A stretch of 64,000 nucleotides of DNA from Stercorarius parasiticus (Eukaryota; Chordata; Aves; Charadriiformes; Stercorariidae), in assembly GCA_013396915.1 (NCBI GenBank), contig VWZL01004383.1, positions 377,469-441,468 on the forward strand. The letters run 5' to 3'. This document shows, piece by piece, positions 12,573 through 24,800 of the stretch. Within the stretch, counting starts at the first letter, position 1. Each line of letters starts with the position of its first letter. Both the position numbers and the translations under genes were made by a program. The notes under the pieces are model-generated. The model worked only from the letters and a program-made list of their open reading frames with translations. It had not been told where the DNA came from and ran no database searches.

Positions 12573-15500
12573 TGATTTTATGTTTTATATTCCTGCTGTC
12601 ACCACCAGCATCTCACTGTAAACAAGAATGTTGTACCTCAGTGGGTTATTTTCTGTTAATAACCTGTGATACAGTATATAAATAAACTGGAGAGGAGTCC
12701 ACAGGTGCAATTTATTAGAGTTACTGCAATGTGACTTCAGTAACGTGCTCAAGTTCTTTAAAAACTTCGTTGTGTTCTGAGTTGAAGACGACAGCTATAT
12801 ATTGCAGTTCTGGAGAGACAAATAAGTATCAGTGTAATTAAATATATCTAAGGCCAACTTAATAATAATTGCAATTTCTCAGTGTCAATGCTTGGAGATC
12901 TATGTGTACCTCAGGATAATTCAAACAAAAGTAAACCTGTAAAGTAACATATTATCCAGGTTAGGCTGGAAGAACGAAACCAAGCCAAATGGCAAACCAC
13001 ACAATACTCTGTCCTCCCTATACTTACATCACTGTTAACTACATGATAGCACATTCTGATCCCTGTAAAACTTCACATAATAAGGTCATATTTCAGACAT
13101 ATCTTATACCTATGGAGGAGAGTTGTGAAAAACAAGCAAAAAAAATTCAGATGTTGGTTGACTCTAACTCAAAGTTGTATTAAAGTCCCCAAATCACCCA
13201 AATTAATTTTTGAGCACACTTTTTAAAAAACATGATTATAGTGAGAACCAAAATTTTATCAGCAATAATGTATCTGCTTGTGCACAAACAGAGAATAGAG
13301 CTGTTAACTCTGAAATGTCTATGAAGGCTACGGTGCTTTTCATGATTCACTACTGTTCTTAAGAAATTAAAGCACAGAGAATCCAGTTCTAGATGTGAGT
13401 CAGGTTAAAGGAAAAAAACAGAGTGCTCAGAGCAGCTAAAAAGCAGTGTTTACCCTACCCTTCCTCATCCGTATAATCTGGTATGTTGGCTCAAATAAAA
13501 GATGTTCTGCCATTCAGAATGTTTTGGAATCACTCAGCTTTTTCAGAAGCCAGTCCTAAAATAATATTTTGCAACTGTTTTAGCTCAATACTATGATTTA
13601 TAAATGTTCAACATTATATTTCATGCTCTTTTCTAAGATTAAATTATAATTCATTATCTTCTCTAGAAATCGACATCACTCCACAGAGAGTGCAGGTAGT
13701 ACCATGCAAATGTGACCAAAACTTTTGACCAGGCATATAGCTAAAAGAGAAGCTTTCCATTTAAGGAAGGAAGTCTGTCTTCCTCCTCAAATAGTGTAGA
13801 TTACTGGCATGAAAAATCAAGGTTGTTGGAATGGTCTGAATGAGGTTATTTTACACGTGTGGCAGCTGGAGATACCAGAAATCTTTTTTTTTTTTTTTTT
13901 TTTTTTTTTTGGTATCTGATTTTAAAGCTCCTTTGATGACATTAATAATTTCATTCTCATTAATATCTTATTCTCTCAATGACTACTGACAAATATCTGC
14001 TAGTAGATGCTCAGCCAACTAGAATTCCACGCCTGTCCCAGGGTTGGCATGTTCAGTAAAATCCTCTTGAAAGCCTTTGTATATTGCTGGCATATGCACA
14101 ACCAAATTTTACCTTGTTATATAGGAATGAGTCCTGTGAGATTTATAGACATTAAAGTTTTTTGAGTAGGCGGCAGGAGCTGAGGAAAGCTAACATCATG
14201 GAGTTAGTGCTTAAGTCCTATCTCAGCTCCTGCCTTGTTAAGTTGCTGGGAATGCTGCCACCAATATTGAAGGGAACAAGAACAGGCTTGTTTCTTCTAT
14301 GTAGGCACAATCAGGATTCAATGACAGATGTGACATATCCAGCAGAGAGAGCCTTCACTGGCATCAGAGAGAACAGATCCTAGTCTTGTACAGTGAAAGT
14401 TCCAGACTGTCTTACAAAAAAGGAAAATCTCTTTTAACTTAAGTAACAAATGCATTGTCTGTATTACTACCATGATAGTTCTGGGCAAACAATATAGAAT
14501 CCTAAAGGGTTTTTTTTATTATTAATCACAGCTGTTTCAAGATCACCTTTAAATATGGAAACATTTATGTATCATCCTTTAATAATAGTCTGTGAGACTT
14601 CTATGAGAAAATAAAATAAAACATAAGAACATGGGTAAATGTAATTTACAGTCCCTTACAAAGGTATTAATATTTTGTATTTTTTCATCTTTTTTGTTAA
14701 TATTTATATTATTATGCTCTTTGTCTAATTCATTTTTATTGTCATTACATTTCTTACATAAATGGTAATGGTGCAATTCTTTAGTGTGTGAATATATAGA
14801 CTTCTAGTGTGTACTTGGTGTTGATCTTAACACAGTAGGAATGCTTTCATTGTTTTCAATGAGGAAAGGACTGACCTGGAGTCTATCAGCTACATCAGAT
14901 TCTGAAAGAGAAATGTGACGTATAAATATCTGATCCCATCCATGCTGATAGGTGCTTCATATTCTAAAATATACAGTTGCTGATAGAAGCAAGATGGAGA
15001 TATGTTTCCTTTAAACTGTATTAACATTTTTGGAGGAAAGATTTTATCAGCCAAAAGCTGCTAGAAAGTTTTAATGGAATTCCATTCTTCTGGAATTATT
15101 TGAAATGTTTATCAATTTCTTGATTGATAGTGTTTGCCTTATCTGCACTAGCGAATACACATATGTAGGAGTCCAGCACCCATACTGTGCCAAGGACTAC
15201 ACAGGAAGCTGTAACACAGTGGAGAACATGATGAATATGATGAATGGAGATTCATGATCTAAAAAAATTTTTGGACAATTGGTAATATAATTTTTCACCA
15301 CATAAGAAGGAAGAAGTCCTTTGCAACTCTTCAAGCTGACAGGTGGACAACTCAAGCTTGTTTTTTCTTAATATGGTCCATGTGTTGTTAGCTAATGCAC
15401 TTGCTTATGATGGATAAGACACAGTTGCAAATCGATGTTGTGTGTGATTCAAATGCATGTAGTTATGATGTCATTCTCTCAGCTGGATCTGTTCATTCTG

Positions 15501-18500
15501 TATAAATAATTAAATGTTTGTTGGAGTGGATCAAGAGAGTGATTCTGTTTCTAAGTTTTTGAGGCATTCACAATGGAAATTAGATATTAGGGTTCCAGTC
15601 CATGTCTGAATCAAGCAAGGATTTAAACTTGGATTTATCATTGTCTGAGCATTGTTCTAAGCAACAGAATGGATGGAAAAGGAAGGAGAAAAGATTTGGA
15701 GCTTTTTTTTTTTTTCAGATCATATATTTCATCTTGAACTCAAAAAAAATTTTTGAAAAAAGTTTCACAAAAATGTCTATTTTCACCAACAAAGGTTTGG
15801 TTTTGACAAATTAATGTTTTCCAATTAGAAAAAAAAATTATTAGAATATTTTGGACCAGATTATTGGTCCACTTACTTACATCAGTTTTGCAATGAAATG
15901 TAACAACACTTTATTCACTAGAATTTTTCTGAATTCATAGCAGAGTAGGAAAGTCAAGAAAAGAAGTCTGGAATTCTTGGAAGGGGCTGCAAAATTAATT
16001 GGATAAAAGCAGAAGTGATGTTTCCAACTGACTTGAATATTTTCGTAACTGTCAGACTTCAGAAAAAGAAATTATATATGCAGACAGAAGACTGGGTTTC
16101 TACAGAATGTCATAGCACTGACCAAAGTATTTGTGAAGAAGAACTCATTCTCTGGCAAGTGTGTTTAGCCTCTCCTTTACGGGTATCTATTTCTGAGATA
16201 ATTTTTTGTGGGCTTAGACGCGCAGTTGAACTATATTGACTTAAGGAGTGACAGGTATGAGTCAGAACATATTTAAACAGCAAAAGGTGATGTAAACTAA
16301 TGCCTTCTATCCTGCATTTTCTCAACTGGGCTCAGCTGATATGCGCAAACTTACTGAACCAGGGGAGTTCTTCCACATACCTGAACTTAAAGGTTCAGGT
16401 GAACTTAAGCATTTCAAATGAGAAATTGGGCTGTCAGAAAAGCTTATGATTCCTCAAATCAATTTCTTATCATGTATTTCCATTTCTAATTGAGAGTAAC
16501 TTCCTTTCTATGCCTCCTCATCATAGACACTGTTATACATGATGTTAAACATTAATTCCCTATGTTCCCGTTCTAGGAAAAATGCTCTCGATACTCAGCA
16601 TTTAAACTTTGTGGAGGTTGAAAATATTGCATCAGTAGGCCTTTATTCCCAGTAAAGATGTAGGACAATATGTGTCTAAAATATTTATATAACACAATCG
16701 CTGACTACATGTGCAATTTTGCAGAAGACTTAATGGTAATTGACAAGCTTCTAATCACTTCAGTTTTCTAGCATTTTTTGAGAAAGACAGAAATAACAAT
16801 TAATTAACCTAGTATGCTTTTATACTTGCAATTTCATATACTATTGAAATTCTACTCATCAGGAGATAAGAAAAGTATATATCATATCTGCGTATACTTT
16901 ATGTGTTTTTTGAGCGGATAGCAAAATAACCTTTTAGCAGTAGTATAAAAAAAGTGTTTATTTTGGTATAAACTCGGTTTTTCCTGATCTTCTGTACCAA
17001 TCTAGGCTATTGAATTTTTAAATATATGTAAAGTTAAGTGACTTTTATGCACCTATTTCAGCTACCCATATTGCACTAACCCCTTGAACTTAACACAGGA
17101 ATATACTTAGAAAGAAAATGAATTTTTTTCCTGGGGATTTCTTAATGCTCTATGCAATTGTCTGGTAACCAGAAATAAAAGCTTTGAAAGAGAAAATATA
17201 CTGTATTTATATAGGCTTGTTTATCCATTTATTTGGCTTTGTGCTTTTCATGTATTTATTTGATTTCACATTAATTGCTTTGCTTTTAAAGTTTCAGGCA
17301 GTTACTGGATAATTTCATGTGCAAAGGGGTTAGAGCTAAATAGTGTAGCCAAATAGCAGAGGCTTTCTTTGAGAATGCTGCTGGAGTTTGGCTTCCATGT
17401 CACGTACTGGACCATAACATGTAAAATAAATGTCTCCTGAAAGCTCTGCAGTGAGAGACTTAAAAAAGGGGGGAGGGGAGGTATGGAAATCTATATATAA
17501 AGAAAAGAAAAGATAAGAACTGAGAAGTTACTGAGAGAGACTACAATTCAAATGTGCTAAATCAATACAAGCTTACATATTTTAAGGATTTTTTAAATGC
17601 CAACAGATCAGTGAATAAAATTTGTGAATCTATTCAACGTATGAGAAATCCTTTCCTGAATTCCAGTCTGGTAACACTGCATTTTAGCAATAGTTGTGGT
17701 ATAAAAATAGGTTTCAACAGAATGCATTAGTTCAAACCGGTAAGAAGAAATGGTGCTTTCTTTGTGATAAATTGACACTAAAGTAAAATCTTGGCAATCT
17801 CCTATATTATTTAGAGGAGCAGTGATCAAAGGAAGAGGGATACAAAGAACTAGCACTCTCATATATTCCGCACTGATGCAAAGATATTGTCAGTAATGGT
17901 GAATACAATTACTACCAAGGACTGCTGGGGAAATGCTTTTGAAACTCACATTTGGAATCTTTGCTGCAAGTTAGAAGGGGGAGACTAAAAGGAAGCCAGA
18001 CAATATTCAGGTAGCTGCTACTATTTATGGTGGTTTATTTCACATGTAGTGATGTTTTCTCAATGCATTGCTTTTTATGCAGCCACTGGATGTGCAGAAA
18101 ATTTTATTATAATTATCTTGCTATTTTACAAAAAGATTGGGTGCTAAATTTCAAAATAATGTATTCTGCCTTCATATTAATAATATCAAACCCAATCTCT
18201 TTATTGTCAAACACACACTAAAAAGGGAGGCTATAGGAAGTTTCTAGTTTTGCACTTTGCCAACAGTGATTTACCTTCCATCAAAATTTCACCGTGATTC
18301 TTGTCAGCAGCAGTCAACACAAAGGAAACTTGCTGCACAGAGTATAAAACTGTGCGTGAGCTTCAGATTATTTCTTCCCTGGATGTAGACTAAATAAAAC
18401 AAAGTATTACTGTTCTGGTGTCTCCCTGGGGTCTGAAGATCAGGCATGACAACAGGTAGAAAAGCTGCCACAACAATGATTGATACAAGATTGAAAAATG

Positions 18501-19464
18501 GCATTCTCCTTTTTTCCCCCCTTTTGAGCAATGCAACAAGCGCTTTCAAAATCTACCCTTCACCTTCTTTCCTGGGAAGAAGATGATATTTTTATTCTTT
18601 TATTTGTAATACTCTCAATAATGGCTATTAGAACTAGTTTTAATCAAAAGACCGGATTCATATTTTAGAAGCATTCTTCAAAGTGCATAAGAAGTATTTT
18701 TTGTGGAATCCAGAGACTCACATCATTCTTAATTTCGAGAAAAGGAATCCTTTGTTTATGACAATATATTGGAAGCAACTTCCTGTGAAATATAAACTCA
18801 ATAGAAATATTGATTATCATTCATCATTTTTAATGTCTTTCTTAAAGTACTACTACCTTCATTAAATTACATGCAAATGTATTTTTAAAAATAAGGACTT
18901 TTTATTCTGTTTCTTGTAAGTGAAACTTGAAAATATAACCTCTAATATGCTGAAAAACAGAAAAATATTGTTTGTGAATTATGTAATGGTTTTTCAAATC
19001 CTGTTAGGAAAATTGATTTTTGGTAAGCCTGACACATGCTTTTGAACATTTGCTGTTGATAATACAGAAGTCATAGAGTCCACCATTCGCATTTTTTTGA
19101 AGGGTGAAGAACCATTTGGCAAAACAATTCATTAAATTCATCTGTGCAAAGAGGCTGTAAGATATGTCTATCCCAGTGACTCAGTGTAAACTTCACTTTG
19201 TAATCGATCTCAGGGGCACTGGAGATAGAAAAAAAAATAGGCACAGGGTTATGTTTTGGACATAAGCCTCTTACTCCTTTAATCATTCTACCAGCAAAAA
19301 GAGAATATTCAGGCCTAGGAGGGAAGTATTCTAGGATCCCAAAAACTATTCCATCTTTAAAGAGCACCTCTTCTGTACTCTTTATCTTGGATAGGATAAT
19401 TTTTTTCCCTTTCAAAAATGTAGCCTGACTCTTCTGCCAGCTGCTAAAGGGAATATATGCTTTC
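12573..19464. other. intergenic or intronic sequence, no gene seen
   Basis: About 6.9 kb of AT-rich DNA. Apart from the T27 run at 13884 I see no repeat family, RNA gene or gene. The longest frame (19071-19466, minus, about 131 codons) begins at TTG rather than ATG, shows no recognisable domain, and stops right beside the solo LTR. At this composition roughly one frame of that size is expected by chance in a window this large. Confidence 0.5.
13870..13917. repeat. poly(T)27 inside an 8-bp inverted repeat
   Basis: agatacca at 13870-13877 and tggtatct at 13910-13917 are exact reverse complements, separated mainly by a run of 27 T (13884-13910). It could fold as a small hairpin. No retroposed body or target duplication is attached. 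Confidence 0.85.
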
Positions 19465-19946
19465 AAAGGTGTTGTAGTTTAACCCCAACCAGCAACTTGA
19501 ACCACACAGCTGCTTGTTCCTCCCTCCCCTTTTTCTCCCCCCAAGAAGTCTGNGGGGTAGGGAGGAAAAAAACTCATAGCTTGAGATAAAGACAGTTTAA
19601 TAGAAACAATAACAGAAAAGGAAAAATAACATTAATAATAACAATGATAGTAATGACATGGGTCACTCACACCAGGTGAATTGGCACTGGGATTGCAGTG
19701 ATAGCAGATTCCTGCCCCCCTGCTAACCCCTATTTATGTATCGAGCATGACATCTATGGTATGGAATATTTCAGTGGTCATTCCATCGTTCTGTCTATGC
19801 TTTTATGAGAAGCTGAAAAAAAGTCCTTGAATAGTGTAAACATCACTTAGGAACAACTAAAAACAATAAGTATTTTTGACATTCCTTTCACAGTAATCAC
19901 TAGAAAGAAAAATTAACTTTTTCCCAGCTGAAACCAGGACAAAAGG
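19465..19946 (-). mobile_element. solo LTR, ERVL-like, with 5-bp target duplication aaagg
   Basis: The LTR spans 19470-19941 (472 bp). Read on the minus strand it starts TGTCCTGGTTTCAGCTGGG and ends GGTTAAACTACAACA, so both TG...CA termini are present. Perfect 5-bp direct repeats aaagg flank it at 19465-19469 and 19942-19946. Internal order matches the avian LTR family I know: a TATA-like tacataaata at 19740-19731 and ATTAAA at 19601-19596. No gag, pol or env sequence lies beside it, so it is a solo LTR left by LTR-LTR recombination. A 5-bp duplication fits a class III (ERVL-like) element. A single N at 19553 marks an uncertain base inside it. Confidence 0.92.
19596..19601 (-). terminator. 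LTR polyadenylation signal ATTAAA
   Basis: The plus strand reads tttaat inside agacagtttaatagaa, which is the conserved minus-strand ATTAAACTGTCT block of this LTR family. Activity is not known. Confidence 0.6.
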
Positions 19947-21314
19947 AAATGAAAATACCTAAGAATTTTAATCAAGTAAAAATAATATTTCATAACTGCA
20001 GTGAAAACTGGACTTCAAATATGAAAATGTAACTTTAAGAAAGTACCTGTTTTTATCACAAGTTCTGGGTCTGTTGTTCAACTGTTAAAATATGTGAGAG
20101 AAAATAATGGATTAAATTAGTTGCTTTCTGGTAAAAACCAGCTGTAACAGCAGATAGCAATCTCGCTTCACCTTGAAGGTGTCATTCATTACAAGCTACT
20201 TGCTTTCAGTCATGGTAATTTATAATGGTGGAAAATCACCAGGGAACACCACTACTCATCTCTGAAATAACATACCATAAAAGCATGGAAATTAATATCC
20301 ATTTACAAGATATTCAAATCATGTGTTTTGCTTGCAGTTGGTTTCCTTACTGGAAGCTGAAGGTAGACAAAGATGAAGTTGTTCTAACCTTGGCAAGGGA
20401 ATTTATACCACAAGATCTTTAACACTTAAAGCAAATGACTCAAGTTGTTATACTACATTTAAATTTTCATCTGTCCTGCAGTATCTTCTTGCCCATCATT
20501 TAAACCGTGTCTGTCTCTGCCACTACCCCAGATGGCATCTATAATAACTTTGTATATCAACAATAACTTCCACTGAAGTGGTATGGCTACTCCACAGAGA
20601 GATTTAGGGGTTGCAGAACAGTAGAGAAGGATGGAGTTCTGTACTCTATGACTGCAAATGGGATTTATGTAATATGTTCAATAATTTAAAAGAAAGAATG
20701 AAATATAAACCTCCCTGTAATTGTTCAGGGTTGTCACTCTCTGTATTAGTTTTTGACCATGCAGCACTGGTTAAGATCAAGGTCAGTCACCAACAGCAGT
20801 GAGATAGAAAGGTTTGCCTTTTGTTAAAATCCTTCCAATGCTACACTTTAATGATGAGAACACAGATTAGTCAGGGCCTAAAATGTTTAGGTGTCATGGG
20901 TTTTCAAAATTCGCACATATATGAATGAGTGAGTGAGTGTGTGTGCATACATATATATAAGTATGTGCACATATATTTTTAATTTTAAGAAACTCTTGAG
21001 TATTCTAAAATCAAAATCACAGCAGATAGTAGATTAAATACTATTTTAACGAACCATATTCTGGTACATTTTCTCATCTTGATGAGACCTGAGTTAGGCA
21101 ACTACCCTCAATTAAGTCAGTATCAATGAAGTCAGCCGTAGAAATTCTCACACGTTTCAGTCAGTATAACAATCAGTCTCAAGACGACTGCCACAATTTT
21201 ATTTCTTTCAACTAATATCTTTTGCACTGTTGTCAAAATTATGATAGTTTTCTAGTTTGCAAATTATTTTAATATGAGTCCAAGAAAATGTGTAAAATGT
21301 GCAAATTTTGACTA
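19947..21314. other. spacer between two opposed LTRs
   Basis: About 1.4 kb of AT-rich sequence with a short TG/TA-rich patch at about 20926-20975. No retroviral interior (gag, protease, pol, env) is recognised, so the flanking LTRs are not the two ends of one provirus. Confidence 0.55.
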
Positions 21315-21881
21315 TGCACTAAGTCTGGCTGCAACGGAATTAATTTTCTTCACAGGAGCTTGTATGTTGCTGTGTTTTTCAGATTTGTGACCAAAGTAAT
21401 GCTGATAACACACCAATATTTTAGTTGCTGCTGAACAGTGCTTGCACAGCATCAAGGCCTTTTCTGTTTCTCACTCTGCCCCCTCGGTGAATAGATTGGG
21501 GGATACACAAGAGTTTGGGAGGGTACGCAACCAAGATGACCCTAACAATCCAAAGAGATATTCCATGCCATATACTGTAATTCTCAGTAATGAAAAGGGA
21601 AAAGGGGTGTTTTAGTAGGATTGGCCATCTTTTGCTTGGGAACTGGCTGGGCATTGGTCTACCTGTGGAAGGTGGTGAATGATTCCCTTTGCACCACTGG
21701 TTTTGTTTTATTTTCTTTCTTTTTTCTTCTACTTCTTCTTTGCTTTAAATAATTTTTACTTTTGACCCACAAGTTCTCTTGCTTTTACTCTTCTGTTCCT
21801 CTTCCATTGTCCCACTGGGAGTGGGAGAGTGGGTGAGCAGCTGTGTGGTGCTTAGCTCCCTAGTGGGGTTAACACACAACA
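21315..21881 (+). mobile_element. degraded LTR of the same family, plus orientation
   Basis: The order of blocks matches the neighbouring minus-strand LTR: ggaattaattttcttcacaggagct near the start, gctgaacagtgcttgcac, caaggccttttctg, gagatattccatgccatat (promoter-proximal block), gacccacaagttctc, and a 3' end gcagctgtgtggtgcttag then ggggttaacacacaaca. The promoter block has lost a clean TATA box and the polyadenylation block reads tttaaataat instead of ATTAAA. The proposed ends are TG at 21315 and CA at 21881. The flanking pentamers gacta and ggtta do not match, so boundaries or target duplication have decayed. It looks older than the two neighbours. Confidence 0.85.
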
Positions 21882-24069
21882 GGTTACTTACTAATCAATT
21901 TTTGTATTTTGTAAATTGCTATTTTTAGAAAAAAATCTTTCATGCCTTATGAATTATGTTAAATACAATAAGATTTCCTTTCTTTTTTCTTTTTTTTTTT
22001 TTAATTCTCAGCATTAGACGCTTGACAAATGTTCCAAGTCCAGGGTATTTAGTTTTTTCTTTCTATTCCACACTGTGTTCAACTCATAACCAGGTGCGAG
22101 CTACGCTCAAAAATCTGTCCACCTGTTAGCAATAGAGTTAAGAGCTTCCAAAACTGAAAGATGATCCAGTACAACAAAAATTTAGGTTCTCTGTTTTTTA
22201 CTGAAACAGAACCATAGTACCACATGGTTAAGGCTTATGATAGAAGAGCCAGCATAAGGTTTCCCAGCAATGTCACATTCATCAGCAGAAAAGGTCTCTT
22301 ATGGATGTAGGTGGAGCAAAGGAATTGCGAAGGGACACAGAAGTTCTGTGGAGGTGGAATGGAAAAAATCAGTGGAGCTTTGAGACAATGGGAGGACTTG
22401 TATTTAAAAGAAAGAAGAGTCCATAGGGTTTCAGGCAACTGGGTAAATACTCAGAGGACTACAATGGTTTTATCTAACAGGTCTAATGCTGAGATATGAG
22501 AGTCCATTTTCTCTTGCTCCCTATCACATCATGTAAGCTGTCATTGATCCACTGATTTCACAGTATATATTACTCTCAGAAGGAAGAAGTAGGTCTTCAG
22601 TTTTAATGTAACTCTGCTGAGGTCAGTATATGCACTAAAGGCAGTCACTGAAGAGCTAATCCTTTAAAAAAAACACCTATGTAGAGTTTCAACTTCATCT
22701 GATGAAACAGAAAGCGAAATGTAAATATTTCATACCAGCTTTCGTCAAGAGTAAGCTCAGATTTAGATACCTCCAAGTATTGTTTTAAAAATCCCTTTAT
22801 GTTTCAGCTCCTCTTTCTTTTCTGTCTTGTAGAGGTGTTTGAATCTGTCAGTAATATAGTAGAGATTCTTCACTTCAGACAAAGTGACTTCTGAATAAAC
22901 ACAGGCAGTCACAAACTTCAATGTTCATGCTAGCTTTCTGACCAGTTCATACAGTCATTGCAATTAGATGTTGATGTACAGGCTCTTAAATCTTTGAAGT
23001 GGAGATCCTGTATTCATGAACAATGAAGAGTCTGACTCAATACAGATGGCAATAATTCAAGTATTTTGGAGAATATTTCACATTAAAGATGAATTTATAT
23101 ATCATGCAATTTGAGTTGAGTTTCGACACTGGCATTTTTTGCCATAATATATGATGCTTCTGAATTGGAGGTTTATAACTGCAGTTCATTTGAAAGTCTT
23201 ATTAAACACTAACTTCTAATGATGCAAGATATTACACAGGCACACACACATAAGTATACACACTAAGTATAGGATTTCTTTACAACACTAAATATCCAAA
23301 TGTAAAATTTGAGTATTTGTCAGTCAGAGCTACTTTCCTATGTCTGGTATTCCCAGTGTCAGTAAAACAGTAACATTTCTTTAAACAAGCAGAAATATTA
23401 CTAGTAATTCCTTTTCCAAAACAAAAATCAAATTGTATTTCTTTTGAATATTAAACATTGTTGCATGGTACTTATGCAAGCATATAATTATGCAATAATT
23501 CCATATTAATCTGCAACTATAGGTATATATTAATTACTGTCAACACCAGATGAAGCGAAATGTGTACTTCAGTGTAAGTACCCAGATAAAGTGGTAGGTT
23601 AATTGAATCTATCATTGCAGTCAGCAGAATCATATCTTAGAGAAAAAACAGAGGAAATACAGATTAGTATCAACATTCTGTTTTCATCACTGCACTTTCT
23701 GCTCTTCTCCTTCGCTGTCCTTATTCATTTGTGATGACCTGGCTATTAGTTTTTCTTATCTTTTTGTACTTTTTCCCTCCTCTCCCTGACATTACTATTA
23801 CAAGAACCAAAAATTCTTGCTCACAATTTATGTTCCCTTTGTACTCTTATTTACCAACAGGTAAGGTAAGAAGGCAGCTTTTTTTTTTTTTCCTAGCACT
23901 TAAGTCCAGCCTGGCAAGCATGGAAAAACATTTATAGCTCTTGCATACCAGAAACAAGTATATATGCCTTTCTGATTTCACAGGATGATGTTCAAAACGG
24001 CTCGCAAATTTGACTATTTTTCCGTTACTAGACATACCAGCTTGAGATTCTCTCCTAGATGTGGGGTAT
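21882..24069. other. intergenic or intronic sequence, no gene seen
   Basis: AT-rich sequence with a 12-T run near 23880. No repeat family or gene is recognised. Frames on both strands at 23731-24140 overlap each other and the LTR boundary and have no recognisable content. Confidence 0.5.
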
Positions 24070-24194
24070 CTGGATGTCATGGTTTTGGCCAAACTGGCCA
24101 ACGGTCGGCAACAGATGGTCCCCCCCAGCCTCTCGTGCATGGAGAGGAGGAGGAGAGATAAAGAGATTTATGAGTTTAGAAGAAACTAAACTAC

Positions 24195-24200
24195 TTTAAT
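24195..24200 (-). terminator. LTR polyadenylation signal ATTAAA
   Basis: The plus strand reads tttaat within actactttaatgaaat, giving ATTAAA on the LTR's sense strand about 250 bases past its TATA box. Confidence 0.55.
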
Positions 24201-24452
24201 GAAATATTAAGAATAAAATAAAAAGGAAAATAATGAAATAGATACAGTATATACAAAACTGTATTAAGCTCTGAGGATGATGTCACCAGCAGGCACTGGG
24301 GAAGTCCCAGACTGGACGCAGCAATGGGTGGGAACTGGATTCCAGAGCTGGAGTCAGGAACACATGGATTGGGATCAAAGGCAGATGAACAGACAGGGTC
24401 CTCCTCAGACGTCAGCCATTGAAGGAAGAGAGTTGACCCTTTGCTCCCTCAG

Positions 24453-24460
24453 CTTTTATA
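24453..24460 (-). promoter_or_regulatory. LTR TATA box TATAAAAG
   Basis: The minus strand reads gctcagTATAAAAGctgagg, 335 bases from the LTR start, the usual place for an LTR core promoter. It is a consensus match; activity is not known. Confidence 0.65.
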
Positions 24461-24800
24461 CTGAGCGTGGGGCAGACAGGATGGAATACCCCTGTTGGTC
24501 AATTTTTGGTCACCTGTCCTGTTCGCTCCTCCCCACAGCTGGGACCTCTCTATGCTTTTCTGCTTCCGACCCTCCAATGGGGCAAATAATGAAATTACCT
24601 GGCCTTGGTTGTTATACCAATAAGTATTAGCAAGATCCTTTCTGCATACCATTCCTTGTCACAAGCTGTCTTATCACTCTGAACGAACTGCTTTAGGCAC
24701 AACATGCTGCTAATTTCAGAGAGTTAGAAGAGGCCTGTCTAAGAAATAAAATTACTGAACAGAAAGTTGGTTCTGTTTTACCTCAAACCAGGACACTGGA

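Larger units (their letters stand above)
24070..24800 (-). mobile_element. solo LTR (721 bp), ERV-derived, target duplication ctgga
   Basis: The LTR spans 24075-24795. On the minus strand it begins TGTCCTGGTTTGAGGT and ends GGCCAAAACCATGACA. Perfect ctgga repeats flank it at 24070-24074 and 24796-24800. It carries a TATA box (TATAAAAG) and an ATTAAA signal about 260 bases downstream, so U3, R and U5 can be placed. The first 11 bases are identical to the 19470-19941 LTR, and the promoter block (ggtattccat ... gctcagtataaaagct) is alike, so the two are related families. No internal viral sequence flanks it. The good boundary preservation suggests a moderately young insertion. Frames at 24277-24630 and 24449-24652 lie inside the LTR and are not genes. 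Confidence 0.92.

Noticed and set aside
13884..13910. Poly(A) tail of a processed pseudogene on the minus strand
   Set aside because: No gene-like body or target duplication is attached, and CR1 machinery does not normally make poly(A) retrocopies in birds.
19071..19466. 131-codon minus-strand frame next to the solo LTR
   Set aside because: It starts with TTG, has no recognisable domain, and a frame of that size is expected about once by chance in a window of this size and composition. The LTR's target duplication shows it is outside the retroviral element.
19470..21881. A complete provirus bounded by two LTRs
   Set aside because: The LTRs are in opposite orientation, the left one has its own target duplication on both sides, and the spacer has no gag, pol or env similarity.
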